Origin: Sporolactobacillus shoreae
Lineage (GTDB): Bacteria; Bacillota; Bacilli; Bacillales; Sporolactobacillaceae
Reading direction: 5' to 3'
NCBI RefSeq assembly: GCF_004684935.1
Contig: NZ_SRJD01000013.1
Coordinates: 52,800-116,799, forward strand
Length of the DNA stretch: 64,000 nt
The notes beneath the pieces are model-generated. The model did no database searches and was not told where the DNA came from. It saw nothing but the letters and a program-made list of their open reading frames with translations. Positions 53,447-61,830 of the stretch are shown here, in pieces (positions within the stretch are counted from its first letter, which is position 1; every line of letters begins with the position of its first letter). The position numbers and the translations under genes were made by a program.

Positions 53447-54235
53447 GTGAAGAAGTTTTGGTTAATTGCTGTAATTATTTTGTGCATTGCAACAGTGCTA
53501 GGCGGAAAAATCTATTGGAATCACAAAATAGGACGGATTTCATCCTCAAACCTTCAGAGCGGCATTAACACCAGTTCCGGCGTCGCGTCCGACTTTTCCT
53601 TGGATGGATCAAGTGCGACGATCAATAAGCAAATCAGTGCGCTCCCTAAGTCACTGCAAAAAGCGGCTTCTTCGGCGCGTAAAAATAACGGACAGGTTCA
53701 AATCGCCATGGTCGGCAGTGAGAATGTCCAGGCACTTTCACTACTTCTGCAGCATCAGCTTGATCTGACATTTGGCGATCTCTTTTTCAAGGTCACCGCG
53801 ATTGATCTGGGGCAGATCAATTCTCTGAATCTCAATCAGGCTAAAACCACAGATCTATTTAAAAACATGAGCGCGAGGCCCGACGCTGTTATTTTTACGC
53901 CTTTGCTTTACAATGATAATGGAAAAGTGGGAAGCGGAGATACGGAAACGGTCACGGGTCTTTTTGAAGAGAAAATCCGGCTTCAGTACCCGAAAGCGGC
54001 TTTCTTCATTTCTTTGCCTAATTATTCGTCCGATGCGCCTTATATCAATAGCCGCATTGACAGCCTGGAAGCCTATGTCACGGATCAAAAGTTTCAGAAT
54101 CTGAATTATCTTTCCAAGTGGCCTAAGGGGAACACTCGTGCAAATCTGGTTAGTTCCGACGGACACACGATGAATAAAGCGGGGCAGACGGTCTGGATCA
54201 ATTATGTGATCAGCCAATGGGGTCTTAAAAAATAA
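53447..54235 (+). CDS. Exported SGNH/GDSL-like protein
   Basis: A 262-aa protein with an N-terminal signal anchor (FWLIAVIILCIATVLGG). The exterior part resembles the SGNH hydrolases often found with envelope polysaccharide genes: VQIAMVGSENVQ in the block I position, ARPDAVIFTPLLYNDNG (block III, Asn) and SSDGHTMNKAGQTVW (block V Asp-x-His). The usual GDS Ser context is altered to GSEN, so activity is uncertain. GTG at 53447 follows AAGGG by 8 nt. It stands alone after motS, with a strong terminator. Confidence 0.65.
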   Translation: MKKFWLIAVIILCIATVLGGKIYWNHKIGRISSSNLQSGINTSSGVASDFSLDGSSATINKQISALPKSLQKAASSARKNNGQVQIAMVGSENVQALSLLLQHQLDLTFGDLFFKVTAIDLGQINSLNLNQAKTTDLFKNMSARPDAVIFTPLLYNDNGKVGSGDTETVTGLFEEKIRLQYPKAAFFISLPNYSSDAPYINSRIDSLEAYVTDQKFQNLNYLSKWPKGNTRANLVSSDGHTMNKAGQTVWINYVISQWGLKK

Positions 54236-54249
54236 TAGAATAAAAGAAG

Positions 54250-54297
54250 CAGGCAGTTTCGGAGATCAGTGGGATATCCGAACTGCCTGTTTTTTTA
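54250..54297 (+). terminator. Terminator after the SGNH-like gene
   Basis: AGGCAGTTtCGGA and TCCGAACTGCCT pair with one bulge and run into seven T. Confidence 0.8.
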
Positions 54298-54300
54298 TCC

Positions 54301-55458
54301 TTATTTTTGGGCGATGGACCAGACGCGCGCTACATTTTCACTGGTCCTGGTTAGATTTTCGCGGGCTGTCCGAAGCGCCACATCAAGGGTTACGGCGCCC
54401 GGAACGATTGAAAAAAACGCGTCAATGCCGTGATCATAAACAGCACCGCAGCCCTCGGCCAGTGAGCCGGCCAGTGCGATGACCGGAATCCCTTGTTTTT
54501 TGGCCGCCTTTGCGACGCCAATGGGTGTTTTGCCATAAATCGTTTGGCCGTCTATTTTTCCCTCCCCAGTGATCACCAGTGACGCGTCCTGCATTTTATC
54601 CTCAAGCTTTGCTTCCTTGATCACAAGATCAATTCCTGGAAGAATGGATCCTCCGAGAAAACAAAGTGCTCCGGCGCCGAGACCGCCCGCGGCCCCACCG
54701 CCCGGAACGCCGTCGATGGATGTCTTCAGATCGCGCGCTGCGATCTCGGCATAATGTTTCATTGCAAGATCAAGAAGCTGGACATCTTCGGGGGAAGCCC
54801 CCTTTTGGGGACCAAAGACAGCTGAGGCTCCAAGATTGCCGGTCAGAGGATTGGTGACATCCGTCGCGATGTCAAAAGTTGTTTCCGCAACCCTTGGATC
54901 CAGTTCTGAGACATCAATGGTTGCTAGTTGGGCCAGAGCCGCACCGCCGCGGACGATTGAGTGTCCCTTTTTGTCAAACAGCCGGGCGCCAAGTGCCTGC
55001 GCCATGCCGCAACCGCCATCATTGGTCGCGCTTCCGCCGAGACCCAGCAGAATGTGGCGAGCCCCCTGATCTAGTGCCGCCCGGATCAGTTCGCCGACGC
55101 CATAGGTCGTCGCTTTCAACGGATCGCGTTCCGCCGGCTTCAGATATTCAAGTCCAGCGGCTGCGGCCATCTCAATCACGGCTGTTTTTCCATCTCCTAA
55201 GAGACCGAAAAAGCCCGGAACCGGTTTCCCCAATGGACCGCAAACTTCTTGATTCACACGTATTCCGCCAGTCGCATCAATCAGTGATTGGACGGTTCCT
55301 TCACCGCCGTCTGCCATGGGAACCAGTTCATATTTCGCATGCGGCCAGACTCGTTTCAGACCTTCTTTGATCGCTTTTGCAGCTTCAAGCGCGCTCAGAG
55401 ATTCTTTAAAAGAATCCGGCGCAATCACGATTTTCATTATTTCAGTACCCATGTTCAT
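54301..55458 (-). CDS. glxK: Glycerate kinase (GarK/GlxK family)
   Basis: A type I glycerate kinase of up to 385 aa. The conserved start KIVIAPDSFKESLSA, MADGGEGTV, GLGGSATNDGGCGMAQALG and VITGEGKIDGQT (catalytic region) are intact. It makes 2- or 3-phosphoglycerate from glycerate. The start is uncertain: ATG at 55458 or 55452 follows GAGGATGG, while 55437 (MKIVIAPDS) matches family length but has no SD. It lies alone, without glyoxylate pathway genes, though a beta-hydroxyacid dehydrogenase at 5914-6774 could supply glycerate. Confidence 0.9.
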   Translation of the reverse strand: MNMGTEIMKIVIAPDSFKESLSALEAAKAIKEGLKRVWPHAKYELVPMADGGEGTVQSLIDATGGIRVNQEVCGPLGKPVPGFFGLLGDGKTAVIEMAAAAGLEYLKPAERDPLKATTYGVGELIRAALDQGARHILLGLGGSATNDGGCGMAQALGARLFDKKGHSIVRGGAALAQLATIDVSELDPRVAETTFDIATDVTNPLTGNLGASAVFGPQKGASPEDVQLLDLAMKHYAEIAARDLKTSIDGVPGGGAAGGLGAGALCFLGGSILPGIDLVIKEAKLEDKMQDASLVITGEGKIDGQTIYGKTPIGVAKAAKKQGIPVIALAGSLAEGCGAVYDHGIDAFFSIVPGAVTLDVALRTARENLTRTSENVARVWSIAQK

Positions 55459-55626
55459 CCATCCTCAGTAGTGATTCTCTTTCCATTTTAGCGCATTTTC
55501 CATGTTCCATGGGGTGACCTAAATAAATTTCCCGGGGAATTATTGTCGAGTGATGCAGGACTATGACCTTTTTTGTAGAATAATAAATAAATGAACACTT
55601 ATTCCAATCAACAAAGAGGTGAACGC

Positions 55627-56606
55627 GTGTTTATTAAACCATAGAAGTTTCATTTCATGTCAAACAGTTCGAATTTCTTTTTAACAGATTGGTGCCTTCC
55701 AGCCCGAACAAGCAGAGAATGGAATCCCAATTGGCAAGATACCTAGCAGGTTATAAGGGCGAAAAAATGCTCAGTTATCCTTTGAACTTTTTACCATCCA
55801 ATGATTTTCTGATCTTTCATAATCTGCGGCTTCCGGATCGTCAGCATTAATTCCAGATCGACTTTCTTACTCTTTCGCACTCCTTTGTTCTCATACTTGA
55901 AGTCAAAAATCTTATGGGCAAAATTAATTTGACCGGTCATCAGATGATTCGAACTTTTGAAGATAAAGAGGAGGCGTTTCCAGATCCAGTCATCCAGGCG
56001 GAACGACATGAGGAACAATTGGCGTCCTGGCTCGCATCAAAGGGTTTTGACGGCATCCCCGTTCGATCTCTCATTGTATTTGGAGCAAAATCGATTTTAA
56101 ACTTTGAAGATAAAAGCCGCATCGATCAATGCGTCACCCCTGACTTTTTGCCCTCTCATATTTCATCGCTTCAACAACAATTTTCCAGCAAAATCATTTC
56201 TGGAGAAGAATGCAGAACTATTTCCGACAAGCTCTTAAGTGAACACGAATCTCTTGAATTTAATCTGCTTAACTATGCAGGGGTGCAACCTGCCGAGATT
56301 ATGAAAGGTGCGCGCTGTCCCCAGTGCAAGGCACTAGGCATGATCAGACATTTTGCAGTGTGGGTTTGCCTACGTTGCGGCTGCAGGTCAAAGAATGCAG
56401 CGATTCACGCCTTGATTGAGTATCGGCACCTTTATGGTCCTTCAATAACCAATCATCAGTTCCGAGAATTTCTCAACCTCGAATCGGAATCAGTGGTCAG
56501 AAAAATTTTAACCGCCAATCACCTTCCTCATAATGGAAAAATAAAGCACAGATCCTATTTTATTACCAATCAGATACTGGAGCAGCTCAAAAATAAACTA
56601 AACTGA
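55627..56606 (+). pseudogene. Broken NERD-domain gene with C-terminal zinc finger
   Basis: A GTG at 55627 behind AGAGGTGAA begins FIKP and then hits TAG. After a 1-nt shift the frame continues HVKQFEFLFNRLVPSSPNKQ and ARYLAGYKGEKMLSY, a NERD-protein opening. An in-frame TAA at 55848-55850 cuts the line before FQIDFL, followed by LILEVKNLMG and FPDPVIQAERHEEQL (nuclease-like core). The C-terminal part keeps CPQCKALGM...CLRCGC, a zinc ribbon usual in Bacillus NERD proteins. Two lesions make this a pseudogene unless the sequence is in error. A shorter start at 55914 could express the C-terminal 230 aa. Confidence 0.75.
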
Positions 56607-56618
56607 ATTCAAACAGGT

Positions 56619-56718
56619 AAAGTGGCTGGAAAGAGTGCCAAAGTGGCCGGTAAGCAGGGAAAAGTGGCTGGAAGGAGCACCAAAGTGGCCGGTAAGCGAA
56701 GCAAAGTGGCCGGATAAA
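56619..56718. repeat. Short tandem array F (21-nt period)
   Basis: Units start at 56619, 56640, 56661, 56682 and 56703, all with core AAAGTGGCYGG and a partly conserved remainder; alternate units resemble each other more (1 with 3, 2 with 4). It lies between a plus-strand pseudogene and a minus-strand gene. Confidence 0.93.
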
Positions 56719-56780
56719 AATGATCACAAAAAAGCTGCGACCCGGAAAATCGGATCGCAGCTTGGTTCATCTAACACTGA

Positions 56781-57719
56781 TTATGCCAAAATGCCCTCAA
56801 TACGGCCAAGCGTCTCCGGATCGAGTTCAAGGTCGGCGGCCTTGGCGTTGTCAACAATCTGTTCCGGTTTGCTGGCACCGACGACAGTGCTGGCGACGTT
56901 ATCCTGGCGAAGGATCCAGGCGAGGGCGAGCTGCGCCATAGTAATGCCCAGATCATCAGCGATGCTCTTCAGCCTGGCGACCTTTTTCAGATTGGTTTCG
57001 GTCAGGAACCGTTGAACGCCGCCTTTTTGTTCCGCGGCGCGGCTTCCGGCAGGAACGTGGTCGACGGAGGTATATTTTCCGGTCAGAACACCCTGGGCAA
57101 GAGGGGACCAGCACACCTGGCTCACACCATGGGTGGCGCTGGCCGGGATCACTTCGTCCTCGATCCTGCGATAAAGCATACTGTACTGGGATTGATTAGC
57201 GACAAAATGATGGAGCAGTTTTTCATCAGCAATGTGCGCTGCTTCCGTAATCTGAGCCGCTGTCCATTCACTGACTCCGATATAGTTGACTTTGCCCTGG
57301 TGGATCAGATCGTCAAAGGCACGCAGCGTTTCTTCAATCGGCGTTTCGGGGTCGAAGCGGTGGCAGTAGTACAGATCGATATAGTCGACATCCAGCCGTT
57401 TCAGGCTTGCTTCAGCCTGCTCCATGATATGCTTTCTGGAGAGGCCGCGATCATTCGGGCCCTCGCCCATTGGGAAGAAGACTTTAGTCGACAGAACGAT
57501 GGATTCACGCGGAAATGCCTTGATTGCTTTTCCGACGACTTTTTCTGCTTCTCCGCGCATATATACATTCGCGGTATCAAAGAAATTGATGCCGAGATCA
57601 TAGGCTTTGAGGATGGTGTTCACCGCGTTTTCGTTCGCAACATAACCTCCGTACGTCAGCCAGCTTCCAAGGCTGACCGTACTGACTTTCACACCGGTGT
57701 CTCCAAGATGACGATACTT
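56781..57719 (-). CDS. Aldo/keto reductase (Kv-beta-like, AKR)
   Basis: A 312-aa NADPH-dependent reductase. MKYRHLGDTGVKVSTVSLGSW starts the barrel. The tetrad is in NFFDTANVYMRGEAE (Asp, Tyr), LSTKVFFP (Lys) and DLYYCHRFD (His). The loop GPNDRGLSRKHI and the C-terminal STVVGASKPEQIVDN bind NADPH. Close to bacterial voltage-channel-beta-like AKRs (YhdN/GSP69 group). AAGGAGG lies 9 nt before the ATG at 57719. Substrate unknown; possibly methylglyoxal or other aldehydes. Confidence 0.9.
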   Translation of the reverse strand, partial: KYRHLGDTGVKVSTVSLGSWLTYGGYVANENAVNTILKAYDLGINFFDTANVYMRGEAEKVVGKAIKAFPRESIVLSTKVFFPMGEGPNDRGLSRKHIMEQAEASLKRLDVDYIDLYYCHRFDPETPIEETLRAFDDLIHQGKVNYIGVSEWTAAQITEAAHIADEKLLHHFVANQSQYSMLYRRIEDEVIPASATHGVSQVCWSPLAQGVLTGKYTSVDHVPAGSRAAEQKGGVQRFLTETNLKKVARLKSIADDLGITMAQLALAWILRQDNVASTVVGASKPEQIVDNAKAADLELDPETLGRIEGILA

Positions 57720-57770
57720 CATGAAACAAAACCTCCTTATTTTCTGACAACGCTTACTCAATTAACTATA

Positions 57771-57793
57771 TAAAAAGCGGAGATCGACTCCGC
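57771..57793 (-). terminator. Terminator of the M24 peptidase gene
   Basis: On the minus strand GCGGAG (57793-57788) pairs with CTCCGC (57782-57777), then TTTTTATATAG. Confidence 0.65.
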
Positions 57794-57802
57794 CTTTCTT
57801 CA

Positions 57803-59065
57803 TCATTTAAGATTCTTGTTATTTTCAGCCATATAGCTTTCAATTTCATCAGTCGTTCGAGGAAGCCCGGTCGTCAGCACTTCATAGCCGTTTTCTGTGA
57901 CAAGGACATCGTCCTCGATGCGGATGCCAATACTCTCTTCAGGGATGTAGAGTCCGGGTTCATTTGTAATAACTTCACCGGGAACCAGATCGATATCCCG
58001 GTAGTTGCCGACATCATGGGTGTCAAGCCCAAGCGAGTGGCTGACATGGTGAAAATAATACTTGCTCAGCTCTTCAGGTGTCTGGATCAGACCAATTTTC
58101 AGCAGCTCCTCAGTGAAGAACTTGATTGTAAAATCATTCAGATCTTCAAATGCAACACCCGGCTTAACCATCTTGGTGACGGCCTGGTTGCAACGCAGAA
58201 CAATATCATAGATCACTTTCTGCCGCGGCGTAAATTTTCCGTTGACAGGGAAGGTGTAGCTGATATCGCCGTTATAGTACTTGTACTGCGCGCCGAGATC
58301 AAGCAGAACCAGGCTGCCGTCCGAAGCGGTACCGGTATTCGCCGAATAGTGGAGTACTGTGCCGTTGTAGCCGCTTGCGAGAATCGTCGGGAAAGCGAAC
58401 TCCGTAACGCCGCGGCTTTTCAGAATAAAATTGAAGTAAGCTTCAAGCTCATATTCTTTCATGCCGGGTTTCGCATTGGCCAGGACGTTTTTGATACCGT
58501 CCGCGGTAATCTTTCCCGCTTCACGGATCAGCTCGATTTCTTCAGACGACTTGATCACGCGGAAATTGCTGAGCAGGGGATAGAGGTTGTGGATGGCGAG
58601 ATAGGGATAAGTGACAGCCGCCTCAGCTGCGAACTTGTTGGCCGGTTTTGCCGGGAATTCCCATGATTTGGCCTCCAAATCGGTGTATAGATGTTTATAA
58701 ACGCGACCGTCGAACTGACCGCGGATGAAATTGTCCAGTTTGTCCAGAAGTTCAATATTTTCAACTCCGGAGGCATCCTGCGCTTCGTTTGGCGTGATCG
58801 TTTCGCCGTACCACCTGGCCATCCACGGATCAGCGCGCTGAATGAAGAGTGTTTCGTTCACTTCGCCGCCGAATTTCGTAGCGACAAAGACAACCTTTGG
58901 TTCCGTGATGCCCGTCAGATAATAAAAATTGCGGTTTGGATAAAATGGATAGCTCTCGTCAGCCGACTGGTGCGCCGCCTCGCCGGCGAACAGAATCGTC
59001 AGCGACTGATCTTCAAGCGTTTCATAGAGCTTATTACGATTGCGAATAAAAAAACTTTTATCCAT
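57803..59065 (-). CDS. pepP: Xaa-Pro aminopeptidase (M24B)
   Basis: A 420-aa aminopeptidase P. The N-terminal AMP_N domain includes SYPFYPNRNFYYLTGI. The pita-bread catalytic half starts near residue 180 and has all five metal ligands in place: Asp in LLDLGAQY, Asp in YYNGDISYTFP, His in HHVSHSLGLDTHD, Glu in TNEPGLYIP and Glu in GIRIEDDVLV. It removes residues preceding proline. Single gene with GAAAGAAGGACC before the ATG. Confidence 0.92.
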   Translation of the reverse strand: MDKSFFIRNRNKLYETLEDQSLTILFAGEAAHQSADESYPFYPNRNFYYLTGITEPKVVFVATKFGGEVNETLFIQRADPWMARWYGETITPNEAQDASGVENIELLDKLDNFIRGQFDGRVYKHLYTDLEAKSWEFPAKPANKFAAEAAVTYPYLAIHNLYPLLSNFRVIKSSEEIELIREAGKITADGIKNVLANAKPGMKEYELEAYFNFILKSRGVTEFAFPTILASGYNGTVLHYSANTGTASDGSLVLLDLGAQYKYYNGDISYTFPVNGKFTPRQKVIYDIVLRCNQAVTKMVKPGVAFEDLNDFTIKFFTEELLKIGLIQTPEELSKYYFHHVSHSLGLDTHDVGNYRDIDLVPGEVITNEPGLYIPEESIGIRIEDDVLVTENGYEVLTTGLPRTTDEIESYMAENNKNLK

Positions 59066-59198
59066 AAAGGTCCTTCTTTCGTGATGGTGTCGTTCCTCTT
59101 TTATTCTAACATGATACGAACAGGAAGTCGCCGATTGTCACATAGAATGATAGATTTTCCGACACAGAGAACTTCAACGGTCGCACCCGCCCGCCAAT

Positions 59199-59948
59199 TC
59201 ATTTTCTCACGCTGATTTTCAGGCGGATAACGGTAATGAAAAATTGCAGATGGCCGACGACATTGCGTTTCCACATCCGTCTCGGCTCAAGAATCATCCG
59301 GAACAGCCACTCAAGGTTCATCTTCCGCATCACACGTGGTGCCCTCGGTTTCAGACCCGACGCGAAGTCGATATAGCCTCCTCCGGCAATTCGGAGCAAC
59401 GGGGTCAGTTCCCGGCTATGGCTGTCAATGAATTTTTCCTGCAGCGGCATACCCATCCCGACAAGCAGCACTTTAGCGCCTGAGCGATTGATCGCCTCCA
59501 CCATGTCCGCCCCCGATCTGAAATAGCCATGATGGTAACCGGCGACAGTGAGACCGACGAAATCCTTTCTGATGTGCTCCGCCGCAGCACTTACGGCCTG
59601 TTTCGAGGCACCAAGCAGAAAAACGGGCCAGCCCGTCTTTTCGCATTTTTTTAAAATTTGGGGGATCAGATCAGTGCCGTTCAGATTTTGCCGGATGTCA
59701 ATACCCCATATTTTTGCACCCAGTTTAACGCCAATTCCATCATTTAGCAGATAATCCGCGCGGTTTAGAGCATCCAGATAGTCCGGATCTTTCTGAGCGA
59801 TGTTAAACCCATGGTCGTTGAGAAAATATAGGTTGACTTTTTCGCCATTTTTTAGTCTCTTCGCACAGGTTTCGATCACCTCTTTCTGCGAATGAAAAAC
59901 GTTCATATATATGTTGCCAATCAATTTTTTAACGTCTTCACCAGACAA
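59199..59948 (-). CDS. tagA: TagA: UDP-ManNAc transferase of wall teichoic acid linkage unit
   Basis: A WecG/TagA/CpsF glycosyltransferase of about 249 aa. NLYFLNDHGFNIAQKDPDYL, ADYLLNDGIGV, LNGTDLIPQIL, VFLLGASKQAV and VLLVGMGMPLQEKFI are all family hallmarks. It adds N-acetylmannosamine to GlcNAc-pyrophosphoryl-undecaprenol made by TagO next door. The TTG at 59948 is favoured because an extended -10 (TGTTATAAT ending at 59980) makes further upstream starts unlikely and GAAGTGA is 5 nt away. An in-frame ATG at 60014 would give 271 aa. It is divergent from tagO. Confidence 0.85.
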   Translation of the reverse strand: MSGEDVKKLIGNIYMNVFHSQKEVIETCAKRLKNGEKVNLYFLNDHGFNIAQKDPDYLDALNRADYLLNDGIGVKLGAKIWGIDIRQNLNGTDLIPQILKKCEKTGWPVFLLGASKQAVSAAAEHIRKDFVGLTVAGYHHGYFRSGADMVEAINRSGAKVLLVGMGMPLQEKFIDSHSRELTPLLRIAGGGYIDFASGLKPRAPRVMRKMNLEWLFRMILEPRRMWKRNVVGHLQFFITVIRLKISVRK

Positions 59949-59979
59949 CAAAATCACTTCTTTCAGAGCTAGTCCCATC

Positions 59980-59988
59980 ATTATAACA
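59980..59988 (-). promoter_or_regulatory. Extended -10 promoter of tagA
   Basis: Minus strand TGTTATAAT matches TGnTATAAT. It lies about 30 nt before the chosen start. Confidence 0.45.
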
Positions 59989-60146
59989 TGTCCCGATCTC
60001 AAGTTCTCTTTCATAAAAAACCATCCGGAAAGTCAAAAATTTGCCATGATTCAAAGATGAGAATAAAAGTGTTGTAGACTCGTATTAATGTAAGATGAAA
60101 AAGATTGAGAAATTGTTAAGAAAACAGTGGCATCAAATTTACAATG

Positions 60147-60155
60147 TGTTATAAT
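60147..60155 (+). promoter_or_regulatory. Extended -10 promoter of tagO
   Basis: TGTTATAAT ends at 60155, about 107 nt before the tagO start. The leader contains a small TCCGTAGTAACGGA hairpin near 60209 but no recognised switch. Confidence 0.45.
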
Positions 60156-60261
60156 CTCCCTTGAGTATAGGGAAGTTTTATAGAAAACGAGAGTCATTGT
60201 TTTCAAAGGTCTGGTTCCGTAGTAACGGACGGCTATCATTAAGAAAGGGCGGGCTGACTGA

Positions 60262-61320
60262 ATGGTCTATCTGACGTTTTTCATTTGTTTTCTTGCCGCG
60301 GCGGGACTGACGCCTCTGGTTAAAAAAATAGCCATCTATGTTGGTGCGACAGATGTTCCGAATGCCCGCAAAGTTCACACGCACATTATGCCGCGGTTAG
60401 GCGGTTTGGCTTTTTATCTGGCGTTCGTGATCGGCATGCTGATCCTTCGTCCGGATAGTAGCTATACGATGCCTTTGCTTATCGGCAGTGTCATCATTGT
60501 GATTACAGGAATACTTGACGATATTTTTACGCTTTCACCGAAAATAAAAATTACCGGCCACTTGCTGGCTGCGCTCGTGATTGTGCAGGGAGGCATCAGC
60601 GTCGCCTTCATCAATCTGCCGTTTAATGGTGTTCTCTATCTGCACTGGCTGAGCATACCACTGACAGTGCTCTGGATTATCGGCATCACGAATGCGATTA
60701 ACCTGATTGACGGGTTGGACGGCCTTGCCGCCGGTGTTTCCAGTATTGTTCTCCTGACCATTGCCGGACTGGCGCTGACGGAAGGCAATTCTTTTGTATT
60801 TATTGTCAGCACACTGATGCTCGGCAGCACACTCGGATTCCTGCCGTATAACTTCCACCCCGCTAAAATTTTCATGGGTGATACCGGAAGCAATCTGCTC
60901 GGTTATGTCATTGCGGTGCTCGCTCTATTGGGTTTCAAAAATGTGACTCTGTTTTCACTTGTTGTCCCGATCATCATTCTGGCCGTGCCAATTTCGGACA
61001 CACTGTTCGCGATCATCCGGAGACTGGTCAACAGGAAACCGCTGACCGCTCCAGACAAATCGCACCTCCATCACTGCCTGCTCCGATTCGGTTTCACGCA
61101 GGGGCAGACAGTGGTTCTGATCTATGGCATGAGCGCCCTGTTCGCTCTGGCGGCGATCCTGCTTTCAACTTCGACATTGCTCGGTTCGCTGCTGATTATT
61201 GTCGGTGTCATGCTGATCATTGAACTTGTTGTGGAGGGCGTCGGGCTCGTGAGCGCCAATTACAGACCGCTCCTGAATGCGTACAAGCGTATTGTCAGTC
61301 TCGGCGGCAAAGTGAAGTAA
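60262..61320 (+). CDS. tagO: TagO: undecaprenyl-phosphate GlcNAc-1-phosphate transferase
   Basis: A 352-aa polytopic PNPT enzyme that starts wall teichoic acid (and other glycans) on undecaprenyl phosphate. Motifs: KVHTHIMPRLGG, GILDDIFTLSPK (Mg-binding DD), NLIDGLDGLAAG (nucleophile Asp), FMGDTGSNLLGY and SHLHHCLLRFGFTQ (HLHH loop). The divergent tagA, LCP and yvyE genes around it match the Bacillus tag region order. AAAGGGCGGG precedes the ATG. Confidence 0.95.
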   Translation: MVYLTFFICFLAAAGLTPLVKKIAIYVGATDVPNARKVHTHIMPRLGGLAFYLAFVIGMLILRPDSSYTMPLLIGSVIIVITGILDDIFTLSPKIKITGHLLAALVIVQGGISVAFINLPFNGVLYLHWLSIPLTVLWIIGITNAINLIDGLDGLAAGVSSIVLLTIAGLALTEGNSFVFIVSTLMLGSTLGFLPYNFHPAKIFMGDTGSNLLGYVIAVLALLGFKNVTLFSLVVPIIILAVPISDTLFAIIRRLVNRKPLTAPDKSHLHHCLLRFGFTQGQTVVLIYGMSALFALAAILLSTSTLLGSLLIIVGVMLIIELVVEGVGLVSANYRPLLNAYKRIVSLGGKVK

Positions 61321-61353
61321 ACGAGTAGAACAGTAGAATATGAAATGATAGAT

Positions 61354-61385
61354 CCGTGATCTGAATTCAGATCACGGGTTTTTAA
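61354..61385 (+). terminator. Terminator after tagO
   Basis: CCGTGATCTG (61354-61363) pairs with CAGATCACGG (61368-61377), then GTTTTTAAG. Confidence 0.8.
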
Positions 61386-61596
61386 GTTTTGGTTGTTGTG
61401 AGGAGGGGCGTCCGGTCAGTGAAAATGGGACCTGTTCAATCGTAAGAAAAAAGGGCGTATCAACAAAATGGATGGGTTCGTCAGCGAAACCCATGATCCG
61501 ACGGCAATGTTTGATCAGCAGGTATTGCGCATGTTTGAATTGCCGGCGGTTCCGTAACTGAGCGACTTTCTTATTGATTAGGTTCTTGTTAAACGT

Positions 61597-61752
61597 GTCT
61601 GTTGTTTTTCGCTCCACGCGCTCGCTTTCCGAGGGTGATCCGTGAGCCTCCTCACTGAGGGGTTTCACTTAATTCGCTGATCCCGCAGAAGTCTTGAGCA
61701 TTCCGCTTCAATCAGCGGAGGGGCAAAATCAACATTGAATTTAAGCATAGCC
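61597..61752. repeat. Dispersed palindromic element, full copy
   Basis: Shares TCTGTTGTTTTTCGCTCCAC, GCGCTCGCTTTCC, GATCCGTGAGCCTCCTC, CGCTGATCCCG and CAGCGGAGGGGCAAAA with the copy at 42526-42668. It lies between tagO and an LCP gene. Confidence 0.75.
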
Positions 61753-61759
61753 GTTGGTT

Positions 61760-61803
61760 AAAAAAATGAGGCGCTCTTCCAGTGAATCTGGAAAGATGCC
61801 TCA
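61760..61803 (-). terminator. Terminator of the LCP gene in the tag block
   Basis: On the minus strand GAGGCATCTTTCCAG and CTGGAAGAGCGCCTC pair with one bulge, then ATTTTTTT. Confidence 0.75.
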
Positions 61804-61830
61804 GTACGCTCTTATAATTTTTAATGCGAA

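Noticed and set aside
53447..54235. Reading the SGNH-like gene as a lipoprotein
   Set aside because: The signal segment contains a Cys (ILCIATV) but not in a lipobox context (no L-x-[GA]-C at the cleavage site), so a signal anchor is more likely.
56635..57015. Plus-strand frame starting inside array F with WPVSREKW-like repeats
   Set aside because: Again the 21-nt array read as protein, then antisense to the aldo/keto reductase gene.
61372..61668. Minus-strand 98-aa frame, part of which (HAQYLLIKHCRRIMGF) looks protein-like
   Set aside because: Its start lies in the dispersed element and its end in the tagO terminator; no SD. It might be a fossil fragment, but support is too thin.
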